Notes under the pieces: generated by a model
The model's database searches: none
What the model was told of the DNA's origin: nothing
What the model saw: only the letters and a program-made list of their open reading frames with translations
Part shown: positions 1 through 8,540 of the stretch, piece after piece
How the letters are laid out: every line of letters starts with the position of its first letter
Position numbering within the stretch: position 1 is the stretch's first letter
Position numbers and translations under genes: made by a program
NCBI GenBank assembly: GCA_947302435.1
Contig: CAMYVQ010000010.1
Span: forward strand, 1-64,000
Direction of reading: 5' to 3'
DNA length: 64,000 nucleotides
Source of the DNA: an uncultured Prevotella sp.
GTDB lineage: Bacteria > Bacteroidota > Bacteroidia > Bacteroidales > Bacteroidaceae

Positions 1-244
1 CAAGGCTGGTGAAAGCCTTTGTAAGGGGGGATGCATCCTCACCGCCAGTGGCAGTAATCAGCAGCATCTCCTTCTTTTCTTTCGAGAGCATCGGATTGTC
101 TATCGTATGCCGAAGCTGAGGTACTTCGACGTAACTCTTTGCCAAGAGTTGCATCTGCTGGTACACCCTGTCCTCGATTTTCGCGTCTGTAGCACTCTTG
201 AGCAGCGCCCTTGCGTAACGAACCGATATTACTCCTATATCCAT
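1..244 (-). CDS. atpH: ATP synthase F1 subunit delta (partial, cut by the left edge)
   Basis: The delta subunit joins the F1 head to the peripheral stalk (b subunits) of the membrane ATP synthase. Only the N-terminal 81 codons are in the window. The protein begins MDIGVISVRYARALL, and the stretch RYARALL followed by a helical N-terminal domain is typical of the OSCP/delta family. The start is an ATG at 242-244, 9 bases after the atpF stop, in the order atpF-atpH expected for this operon. The alpha and gamma genes should follow beyond the left edge. Confidence 0.93.
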   Translation of the reverse strand, partial: MDIGVISVRYARALLKSATDAKIEDRVYQQMQLLAKSYVEVPQLRHTIDNPMLSKEKKEMLLITATGGEDASPLTKAFTSL

Positions 245-253
245 ACGTAATTG

Positions 254-751
254 TTATTTGGTAAGAGAAGAATCATCCAGCATACGATTGATGAGATCCA
301 TCTGCGCCTTGTCGCTCTGAAGGTTCTGGCGAAGCACCTTCTCTGCTATTTCAACGCTCAGGGTAGTTACTTGCTTTCGGATGTCCGCAATGGCTGCCTT
401 CTTCTCCTGCTCAATTTCTGCCTTGGCATCCTCGAGCAGTCGGGCTCCTTCCATACGGGCCTTTTCCTGTGCTTTCTCTACGATGGCATCGCGAGTCTCT
501 GCAGCCTCTTTTAATATCTGGGCTTGCTTCTCGCGTGCTTCCTGTAGGATGGATTCACCTTCTTTCTGTATGTTGGCCAGTCGTTCGTTGGCTTCATGAG
601 CTTTCTTCAAAGAACTGTCGATGAAGTCTTTTCGGTCAAGCTCCATCTTGACGATAACGGGGAATCCCCATTTCCACAAGATGCCCAGCACGACGATGAA
701 GACCAGCGCCATCCAGAAAAGTAATCCAAAATCAGGCGTGATTAATGACAT
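254..751 (-). CDS. atpF: ATP synthase F0 subunit b
   Basis: Peripheral-stalk subunit b, which holds F1 static against the rotating c-ring. The 165-residue protein has one membrane helix at about residues 8-27, rich in Leu, Val, Ile and Trp. A long charged helix (about 35-135, rich in Glu, Lys, Ala and Gln) follows and would form the right-handed coiled-coil stalk. Length matches the family (about 155-170 residues). It lies between atpE and atpH in the same transcription unit. The family assignment is clear from architecture and position. Confidence 0.95.
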   Translation of the reverse strand: MSLITPDFGLLFWMALVFIVVLGILWKWGFPVIVKMELDRKDFIDSSLKKAHEANERLANIQKEGESILQEAREKQAQILKEAAETRDAIVEKAQEKARMEGARLLEDAKAEIEQEKKAAIADIRKQVTTLSVEIAEKVLRQNLQSDKAQMDLINRMLDDSSLTK

Positions 752-811
752 ATGCTGAATTTTAGTTTTTCATTCATTGCTTTTTGTCTTTTTGCACTTT
801 GTCTATTTATC

Positions 812-1060
<249 letters not shown>

Positions 1061-1097
1061 TTAATTTTTAAATTGTTAATATTTGTTTGTTCTGATT

Positions 1098-2174
1098 TTA
1101 AGCAACCTCATGTTCTTTGACATGAGCCAAGGAAATAAACACTGCACTCAGCATGGTGAACACCATAGCCTGAATGAAGCAGACTAAAACTTCAAGAAGC
1201 ATCATGAAAATACTCATGGCAACACTCACGGGAATCATCGCTGTGCCGGCAATGGCATGAATGCCATACATGACAAAAATGAGACATGTAAGCGAAATGG
1301 CAATTGCGTGACCTGCCATCATATTTGCAAAAAGTCGAATCATCAGTGCCAGCGGTTTTGTGAAGATACCGAACAGCTCGATGAAAGGCATCAAGGGGAC
1401 GGGCAGCTTCAACCATGTAGGCACATCGGGATTGAAAATCTCCTTCCAATATTCTTTCGTTCCTGTTACGTTCGTTACAATAAATGTACAGAAGGCAAGG
1501 AAGAACGTACATGTGATGTTGCCGGTAAGGTTACCACCACCAGGCGGGAACGGCATAACACCCATGAGATTGGCAAAGAAGATGAAAAAGAAGCAGGTCA
1601 GCAGATAGGGAGCATATTTCCGTGCTTCCTTGCCCAGAATGCTTGCAATGATGTCCTCATAGACATACATGATGAACATGTGCATAAACCCGGTGAAACC
1701 TTTCGGAGCCGGATCGTCTATTTTGTGTTTACTGCACCATCTGGCAGGGATAAGAATGCAAAGCAACAGGATAATTGCATCGATGAAGAGCACAACGACA
1801 GTCTTCGTAATGGATATATCCAATGGTCTGACTTCTTGGCCGTTAATATACTCCACGATTTTGCCTTCATTTGCTTCACTTCCAGAGATATACAGTCCGT
1901 AAGGACCGGGTCTGTTTCCCTCTTCATTGGCATGGTGCTCAAATTCTGAAGAACAGAACACATGCCATCCTGTAGAGCTTTTTACAATGATGGGTAGATG
2001 AATAATAACGGAATGCTCTCCTATATCCGTGACATGCCACTCGTAAGAATCCTGTATATGTCCAAACAAGATACCCTGAAGGTCGAGACCCTCTTTCTTG
2101 CTTTCTGACGCTTGAGCAGGAAGCAATGCAAAGAGCATTGCGACAATGCAGAGAAGTGGTTTGTAAAATTTCAT
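1098..2174 (-). CDS. atpB: ATP synthase F0 subunit a, with N-terminal extension
   Basis: Stator channel subunit that passes ions to the c-ring. The conserved LMIRLFANMMAGH segment (about 277-289) supplies the essential arginine, Arg280. About five membrane segments lie between residue 125 and the C terminus. The 358-residue protein is much longer than E. coli subunit a (271). The extra part is N-terminal: a probable signal peptide (1-22, cleaved after a stretch ending PAQA) and about 100 periplasmic residues before the first family helix. This extended form fits Bacteroidetes. It lies 13 bases downstream of the small membrane protein gene. Confidence 0.95.
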   Translation of the reverse strand: MKFYKPLLCIVAMLFALLPAQASESKKEGLDLQGILFGHIQDSYEWHVTDIGEHSVIIHLPIIVKSSTGWHVFCSSEFEHHANEEGNRPGPYGLYISGSEANEGKIVEYINGQEVRPLDISITKTVVVLFIDAIILLLCILIPARWCSKHKIDDPAPKGFTGFMHMFIMYVYEDIIASILGKEARKYAPYLLTCFFFIFFANLMGVMPFPPGGGNLTGNITCTFFLAFCTFIVTNVTGTKEYWKEIFNPDVPTWLKLPVPLMPFIELFGIFTKPLALMIRLFANMMAGHAIAISLTCLIFVMYGIHAIAGTAMIPVSVAMSIFMMLLEVLVCFIQAMVFTMLSAVFISLAHVKEHEVA

Positions 2175-2187
2175 TTGTTCCTTATAG

Positions 2188-2487
2188 TTAATTTACACCT
2201 TTCTTTTGTGACCGAATGAAGAACCATACATCGAAAAGTAGCATCACCAGATAGAATGACAGAAATGTGATAGCAAAAGTAATCCGCTCGCTTCTCTCTT
2301 CGAGTAGCAGAAGTGTCAGCAGTGCAACCATGGCAGCTGTCAGCATACGTACCACTGTGGCAAGTAGACTGTAGTTCGTCAGTGTGATAGACGATGTCGA
2401 ACGTTCTGCCATCTTGTAGCCTTTTATGAAGGCTGCTGTAGCAATAACCGTATAGACGGCACTGATGATAATACTTGTTGCAATCAC
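2188..2487 (-). CDS. Small membrane protein of the ATP synthase operon (AtpI-like position)
   Basis: A 99-residue hydrophobic protein with about three predicted membrane helices (roughly 3-21, 40-61 and 70-92) and a basic C terminus (RSQKKGVN). I see no diagnostic motif. It occupies the place between atpC and atpB where Bacteroidetes atp operons carry an uncharacterised AtpI/AtpZ-like gene. An assembly or ion-supply role for F0 is an inference from position only. The start is the ATG at 2485-2487, 19 bases after the atpC stop. Confidence 0.8.
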   Translation of the reverse strand: MIATSIIISAVYTVIATAAFIKGYKMAERSTSSITLTNYSLLATVVRMLTAAMVALLTLLLLEERSERITFAITFLSFYLVMLLFDVWFFIRSQKKGVN

Positions 2488-2506
2488 AATGTCAAAGACC
2501 TATCTG

Positions 2507-2749
2507 TCAATCGATTTCAACGCAGAGGTTCACTTCGTTCTTTTGCACTTGTACGAATCCTCCGGATACAAGAAGTTGCTGCTTCCCGTCTTTTGTCGCA
2601 TATACGACCGCGCCCTTTCCCAAAGAAGAGATAATAGGGGCGTGATTGGTCAGTATTTCGAACTGTCCCATGGAACCGGGGACGAGAACGCTTGTCACTT
2701 CTCCATCAAATTCAACCCTTTCGGGTGAAACGATCTTTAATTTCAGCAT
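2507..2749 (-). CDS. atpC: ATP synthase F1 subunit epsilon, short form
   Basis: Central-stalk subunit that links the gamma shaft to the c-ring. The 80 residues match only the N-terminal beta-sandwich of the family: MLKLKIVSPERVEFDGEV at the start, the LVPGSMGQFEILTNHAPI signature and the LLVSGGFVQVQ strand. The C-terminal pair of helices found in the usual 130-140 residue epsilon is absent, and the reading frame ends cleanly. Those helices inhibit ATP hydrolysis in other bacteria, so this enzyme should lack that brake. It lies 6 bases downstream of atpD. Confidence 0.94.
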   Translation of the reverse strand: MLKLKIVSPERVEFDGEVTSVLVPGSMGQFEILTNHAPIISSLGKGAVVYATKDGKQQLLVSGGFVQVQKNEVNLCVEID

Positions 2750-2755
2750 AAGCGA

Positions 2756-4371
<1,616 letters not shown>

Positions 4372-4416
4372 CAAAAAGTTTATATATTAATTGTTTTTTT
4401 ATTAAATATGATTTCC

Positions 4417-5592
4417 CTATCGAGACCGATTCGCGATGGCTTTGCTCACGGTGTAGGCTGTAGTCCAAGCTGCTTGAAAGTTGAAGCCTCCGGTCACGCC
4501 ATCAATGTCAAGCACCTCGCCTGCAAAGAAGACACCTGGTTTTGTCTTACTTTCGAGTGTAGTGGGATCGATGGCATTAAGACTGATGCCACCACAAGTA
4601 ACAAACTCGTCTTTAAAGGGGGAACGACCTGCAATCATGTAAGTGTCGTTGACGAGAAGATTGGTCAGTCGGTTCATTTCCTTCTGATTCAGGTCTTTCC
4701 ATTTATAGTAGGCTCTGTTGCTAAGACATTTCTCGGCCAAATATTCCCACAGGCGTGTCGGCATAGCATAGGGACGGATGCTTGTTACCTGTTTCTGTGG
4801 GTGGCATGCGATAATTTCTGATAGTTCCTGTTGTACCTCAGCTTCAGTATGGCTGGCCCAATTAACACTAAGGGGTAGCTTGTATTGATTGTCGGCCAAT
4901 AGCCGGGCAGCATAACTTGATAATCGAAGAATGGAAGGCCCGCTCATACCCCAATGAGTGATGAGCAGAGGACCGTTAGCCTTCAGTTTCGTACCAGGTA
5001 TCATGACGGTAACGTGTTCGATCACCGTACCCATCAATGCCTGTAGTTTTGGATCGTCAATATTGAAAGTAAAGAGTGAGGGAACTGTCTTAATAGTCTC
5101 TTGCTGAAGCCATTGTAGCTCTTTCTCTTGTGGTTGACCTCCAGTGGTAACAACGACAAAGTCAAAGTTAGAAAGGTCGTTTAGCGAATGAATAGGATGA
5201 CCGGTTTGAATGTTGATGCCGTGTTGCCTGGCTTCAGCCAAAAACATATTAATAATGGTGTGGGAATTTTGGGATAGTGGAAAAACACACTGATCTTCCT
5301 GAGTGGTCAGTCTCACACCGTGTTGTTCAAACCAGTGGTATGCGTCTTTGTAGTCGAATGTCTTGAACAGACGTTTCATCAGTCGGTGCCCTCGTGGATA
5401 GACTCTCGACAGGTCGGTGACATCACGGAAGGAGTTGGTGCAATTACAACGTCCTCCCCCCGATACAGCAACCTTGGCAAGTACTTTGGGGCTACGTTCA
5501 AAGATGGTGACCTCCATAGGGGCCACCATCTCTTTCAGGTTTATTGCGCAGAAGAAGCCTGCGGCTCCTCCGCCAATGATTGCTGTCTTCAT
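4417..5592 (-). CDS. BaiN/HI0933-family NAD(P)/FAD-dependent flavoprotein
   Basis: A 391-residue flavoprotein. The N terminus holds the dinucleotide-binding GxGxxG loop (IIGGGAAG, 5-12), then FERSPKVLAKVAVSGGGRCNCTN (about 31-53, with SGGGRCN diagnostic for the HI0933/YhiN/BaiN family), and the C terminus has a second FAD contact (GVFFAGEVLDIDGVTGGFN). The family includes BaiN, assigned to bile-acid dehydroxylation in Clostridium, but substrates are generally unknown. The gene abuts the biotin-carrier gene with no spacer and is probably co-transcribed with the mmd genes; the functional link is unclear. Confidence 0.88.
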   Translation of the reverse strand: MKTAIIGGGAAGFFCAINLKEMVAPMEVTIFERSPKVLAKVAVSGGGRCNCTNSFRDVTDLSRVYPRGHRLMKRLFKTFDYKDAYHWFEQHGVRLTTQEDQCVFPLSQNSHTIINMFLAEARQHGINIQTGHPIHSLNDLSNFDFVVVTTGGQPQEKELQWLQQETIKTVPSLFTFNIDDPKLQALMGTVIEHVTVMIPGTKLKANGPLLITHWGMSGPSILRLSSYAARLLADNQYKLPLSVNWASHTEAEVQQELSEIIACHPQKQVTSIRPYAMPTRLWEYLAEKCLSNRAYYKWKDLNQKEMNRLTNLLVNDTYMIAGRSPFKDEFVTCGGISLNAIDPTTLESKTKPGVFFAGEVLDIDGVTGGFNFQAAWTTAYTVSKAIANRSR

Positions 5593-6030
5593 TTATTCAA
5601 TGACCACGAGTGCATCGTCTTCCATGACACTCTCGCCAATCTTCACGCAGACGGCGGTCACCTTTCCTGCCTTTTCGGCCTGAAGGTTGTTGGCCATCTT
5701 CATGGCTTCAAGTACTACGACGGTATCACCAGCCTGAACTTCGTCGCCTACTGCAACTTTGATGTCGGTAATGACACCAGGCAGTGGGGCTTTGATGGCA
5801 TTGTTCTTGTTGATGGAAGCCTTGTCGGTAGTGGCGGCAGCTCCGTCTTCAGCGGGAGTAGCGGCAGCTGGTTTGCCTAACACGGGTTTCTTCTTCTCTG
5901 GCTCGGCAGGCTTCTCCATTTCCACCTTGAACTCCTCACCATTCACGGTGACAGTTACATTGCAGTCTTCAATATCGCCAATGGCAACTTCGTATTTTGT
6001 GCCGTTGATGGTATATTTGTATTCTTTCAT
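5593..6030 (-). CDS. mmdC: Biotin carboxyl carrier subunit of methylmalonyl-CoA decarboxylase/propionyl-CoA carboxylase
   Basis: Carries the carboxyl group between active sites as carboxybiotin. The 145-residue protein has an N-terminal beta-rich segment (1-40), a Pro/Ala-rich flexible linker (41-80) and a C-terminal biotinyl domain with the attachment motif EAMKM. The biotinylated residue is Lys111. The linker and domain order match the gamma subunits of oxaloacetate and methylmalonyl-CoA decarboxylases. It lies 12 bases after the small delta-like gene and directly abuts the flavoprotein gene. The neighbouring carboxyltransferase and epimerase point to methylmalonyl-CoA as the substrate. Confidence 0.92.
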   Translation of the reverse strand: MKEYKYTINGTKYEVAIGDIEDCNVTVTVNGEEFKVEMEKPAEPEKKKPVLGKPAAATPAEDGAAATTDKASINKNNAIKAPLPGVITDIKVAVGDEVQAGDTVVVLEAMKMANNLQAEKAGKVTAVCVKIGESVMEDDALVVIE

Positions 6031-6042
6031 CTTTTTATTGAT

Positions 6043-6195
6043 TTAAGGACGAGCTGTCATTGTCTGGGCATAGCCGTTCCACTGTGTGGGATGCTCGGCA
6101 ATAGTGATGATACCAGGCTCCATGTCGTGAACATTGTTTCCCATGTGCTCATGAAGAGCAAGTGCTATGGCAGCATAAACTTCGTTTTTGTTCAT
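6043..6195 (-). CDS. Small OadG/delta-like protein lacking a membrane helix
   Basis: A 50-residue frame (ATG at 6193-6195, stop at 6043-6045) fitted between mmdA and mmdC with gaps of 15 and 12 bases. The protein reads MNKNEVYAAIALALHEHMG and ends in ITIAEHPTQWNGYAQTMTARP-like sequence (last 20 residues). The EVYAAIALAL helix and the terminal Trp and Arg-Pro resemble the C-terminal, carboxyltransferase-binding tail of OadG/MmdD delta subunits. The usual N-terminal membrane helix of those proteins is missing. Spacing, frame and context support a real gene. The assignment to the delta family is inference. Confidence 0.75.
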   Translation of the reverse strand: MNKNEVYAAIALALHEHMGNNVHDMEPGIITIAEHPTQWNGYAQTMTARP

Positions 6196-6210
6196 ATCTC
6201 TTAGCTTTGG

Positions 6211-7776
6211 TTACATTGGTATGTTTCCGTGCTTCTTGGCGGGCAGCGCGTCGCGCTTGGTGGCGAGCTGTGCCAGAGCGCGGCAAACACGGAAGCGCGT
6301 GTTGCGCGGCTCAATGACATCGTCGATGTAGCCGTACTTGGCAGCCTGATAAGGATTGGCGAAGAGTTCGTTGTACTCGTCTTCTTTCTCTGCAATAAAT
6401 GCCTTCACGTCTTCACCAGCCTCCTTCTTGGCCTTAGCCTCTTTTGCATAGAGCACAGCGGCGGCACCCGAAGCTCCCATCACAGCAATCTCTGCTGAAG
6501 GCCATGCGTAGTTCAAGTCAGTATGCAACTGTTTCGATCCCATCACGATATGGGAACCGCCATACGACTTACGCAGGGTGACAGTAATCTTGGGAACTGT
6601 AGCCTCACCGTAAGCATAAAGAAGCTGAGCACCGTGAAGGATGACGGCATTGTATTCCTGACCTGTGCCGGGAAGGAAGCCCGGAACATCAACGAACGAT
6701 ACGATGGGGATGTTGAAGGCATCGCAGAAACGTACGAAACGTGCGCCTTTACGGCTTGCGTTTACGTCGAGCACACCAGCATAGCATGAAGGCTGGTTGG
6801 CCACGATGCCTACGCTTTGGCCATTGAAGCGGGCAAAGCCCACGATGATGTTCTTGGCAAACTTAGGCTGCACTTCAAAGAACTCTCCATTGTCGACCGT
6901 AGCAGCGATGACCTTGTACATGTCGTAGGCCTCGTTGGGATTCTCGGGAATGATTTCGTTCAGCGAGTCCTCCATACGGTTGATGGGGTCGTCGCACTTC
7001 TTACGAGGAGCCACCTCCATGTTATTGGACGGAATATAGGAAAGCAGGGTCTTCAGCATCTGAATGCCTTCCTCTTCAGTCTTGGCCGTGAAATGGGTCA
7101 CACCGCTCTTGGTAGCGTGGACACTGGCACCGCCCAGATGTTCCTGGTCGATGTCCTCACCTGTAACTGTCTTTACCACTTTCGGGCCGGTAAGGAACAT
7201 GTAGCTGGTGCCTTCCATCATCAGAGTGAAGTCAGTGAGTGCAGGGCTGTAAACAGCACCACCGGCGCATGGGCCAAAAATACCGCTGATTTGGGGAATA
7301 ACACCCGATGCAAGAATATTGCGCTCGAATATCTCAGCATAGCCAGCGAGGGCGTTGATACCTTCCTGAATGCGTGCGCCACCCGAATCGTTGATGCCGA
7401 TGACTGGAGCACCCATTTTCATGGCCATATCCATCACCTTGCAAATCTTCTGGCTCATGGTCTCGGAGAGTGAGCCGGCGTGAACAGTAAAATCCTGTGC
7501 GAAGACGAATACCAAACGACCGTCAATCGTACCACTACCAGCTACTACGCCGTCGCCGGGGAATTGCTTCTTTTCCATGCCGAAGTTATGGCAACGGTGC
7601 TCCTTAAACATGTCGTATTCCTCGAACGAACCTTCGTCGAGGAGCATCTCTATACGCTCACGAGCTGTATACTTGCCACGTTCGTGCTGTTTCTGAATGG
7701 CTTTCTCGCCACCACCGAGACGGGCCTGTTCGCGTTTCTCGATGAGTTGCTTGATTTTTTCTAATTGTTTACTCAT
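6211..7776 (-). CDS. mmdA: Methylmalonyl-CoA decarboxylase alpha/propionyl-CoA carboxylase carboxyltransferase subunit
   Basis: Moves a carboxyl group between methylmalonyl-CoA and biotin on the carrier protein, the step before propionate release in the succinate pathway. The 521-residue length and the two crotonase-like halves fit the family. The N-terminal half has INDSGGARIQEG and GPCAGGAVYSPAL, and the C-terminal half has DVPGFLPGTGQEYN and SYGGSHIVMGS. The flanking epimerase and biotin-carrier genes support the substrate. The ATG at 7774-7776 begins MSKQLEKIKQLIEKREQ. An inverted-repeat element ends only 6 bases upstream of it. Confidence 0.95.
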   Translation of the reverse strand: MSKQLEKIKQLIEKREQARLGGGEKAIQKQHERGKYTARERIEMLLDEGSFEEYDMFKEHRCHNFGMEKKQFPGDGVVAGSGTIDGRLVFVFAQDFTVHAGSLSETMSQKICKVMDMAMKMGAPVIGINDSGGARIQEGINALAGYAEIFERNILASGVIPQISGIFGPCAGGAVYSPALTDFTLMMEGTSYMFLTGPKVVKTVTGEDIDQEHLGGASVHATKSGVTHFTAKTEEEGIQMLKTLLSYIPSNNMEVAPRKKCDDPINRMEDSLNEIIPENPNEAYDMYKVIAATVDNGEFFEVQPKFAKNIIVGFARFNGQSVGIVANQPSCYAGVLDVNASRKGARFVRFCDAFNIPIVSFVDVPGFLPGTGQEYNAVILHGAQLLYAYGEATVPKITVTLRKSYGGSHIVMGSKQLHTDLNYAWPSAEIAVMGASGAAAVLYAKEAKAKKEAGEDVKAFIAEKEDEYNELFANPYQAAKYGYIDDVIEPRNTRFRVCRALAQLATKRDALPAKKHGNIPM

Positions 7777-7782
7777 TTTACG

Positions 7783-7902
7783 AGCCCCCTAAGTTAGGGG
7801 GGTGGGGGTCTGAACAAGCGTTTATCAGACACATTTTTTTATTATACTTAGGAATTAGGAGTCTGCGCCTGTTCAGACCCCCGCCCCCTAATTTAGGGGG
7901 CT
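7783..7902. repeat. Inverted-repeat element, copy 1 (MITE/REP-like)
   Basis: A 120-base element with imperfect terminal inverted repeats of about 38 bases. The left end (7783-7820) contains CCCCCTAAGTTAGGGGG followed by a TCTGAACAAGCG word. The right end (7865-7902) contains the reverse, GCGCCTGTTCAGAC, then CCCCCTAATTTAGGGGG. Each end is itself a small palindrome. It fills the gap between the mce stop and the mmdA start. A second, clearly related copy lies at 17305-17434. No coding capacity or transposase is seen. Confidence 0.85.
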
Positions 7903-7906
7903 AAGA

Positions 7907-8311
7907 TTAGTGTTCGCAAAGCTCAGTCAGTACACCGGCAGTTGACTTCGGATGCAGAAAGGCGATGTTCAGGCCCTCGGCACCCTTGCGGGGAGCTTGG
8001 TCAATAAGGCGCACACCTTTCTCGCTGACTTCAGCTAAAGCGTTGCCAACACCATCCTCAATGCAGAAAGCCACATGGTGAACGCCCTTGTTGCCCTTGT
8101 CGAGCCACTTCTGAATGGTGCTTTCGGGTGATGTGGGTTCCAGCAGCTCCAACTTCACCTCGCCACATTTCAGGAAAGCGGTCTTCACTTTCTGGTCTTC
8201 AACTACCTCAGTTGCATAACACTCCAAGCCCAGCACGTCAGTGAAAAACGGCAGGCTTTCTTCGATGCTTTGGACAGCAATGCCCAAATGCTCAATGTGT
8301 GAAATCTTCAT
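7907..8311 (-). CDS. mce: Methylmalonyl-CoA epimerase
   Basis: Interconverts (R)- and (S)-methylmalonyl-CoA, linking the B12-dependent mutase to decarboxylation. The 134-residue protein is a VOC/glyoxalase-fold enzyme with the N-terminal metal-ligand motif HIEHLGIAV (His8), the CGEVKLELLEP strand and the GVHHVAF motif (His78/His79). The start is the ATG at 8309-8311, since MKISHIEHLG aligns with the family; the longer frame upstream adds 18 residues over the promoter leader. It is the first gene of the mce-mmdA-delta-like-mmdC run. Confidence 0.94.
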   Translation of the reverse strand: MKISHIEHLGIAVQSIEESLPFFTDVLGLECYATEVVEDQKVKTAFLKCGEVKLELLEPTSPESTIQKWLDKGNKGVHHVAFCIEDGVGNALAEVSEKGVRLIDQAPRKGAEGLNIAFLHPKSTAGVLTELCEH

Positions 8312-8390
8312 AATTCTTAAATTTGTATATACAAAGTATTTTCGTTTTATGCTAAATATATGCAATTATCCTCTAAAAGATAATCGCTTG

Positions 8391-8422
8391 CAAAGTTAGC
8401 AATTATTTCTTTTTCGTCCAAA
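8391..8422 (-). promoter_or_regulatory. Promoter of the mce-mmdA operon
   Basis: Minus strand: TTTG (8419-8422), 20 bases, then TAACTTTG (8391-8398). This matches the Bacteroidetes sigma-ABfr consensus very well. It predicts a leader of about 70 bases before the mce ATG. Confidence 0.8.
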
Positions 8423-8479
8423 TGTTTCTTTATTTTGTTTGTGAAACAAATCTAAAAGTCAACTAAATTGTCGCTTTTA

Positions 8480-8511
8480 TTTGGCCGTATTGAGAAATTT
8501 GATTACTTTTG
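8480..8511 (+). promoter_or_regulatory. Promoter of the iorA-iorB operon
   Basis: Plus strand: TTTG (8480-8483), 20 bases, then TACTTTTG (8504-8511). It is a consensus-quality Bacteroidetes promoter 29 bases ahead of the iorA ATG, and it diverges from the mce promoter about 60 bases away. Confidence 0.8.
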
Positions 8512-8540
8512 CTGAAATATTAATAACCACTTACACAAAT

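Noticed and set aside
1257..1949. 230-codon plus-strand open frame
   Set aside because: It lies wholly antisense to atpB, has Cys/His/Arg-rich non-globular composition and no homology I recognise; it is a shadow of the real gene.
8481..8540. Upstream TTG start for iorA adding 20 residues
   Set aside because: It would begin inside the promoter (TTTG at 8480-8483, TACTTTTG at 8504-8511) and the ATG at 8541 matches the family N terminus.
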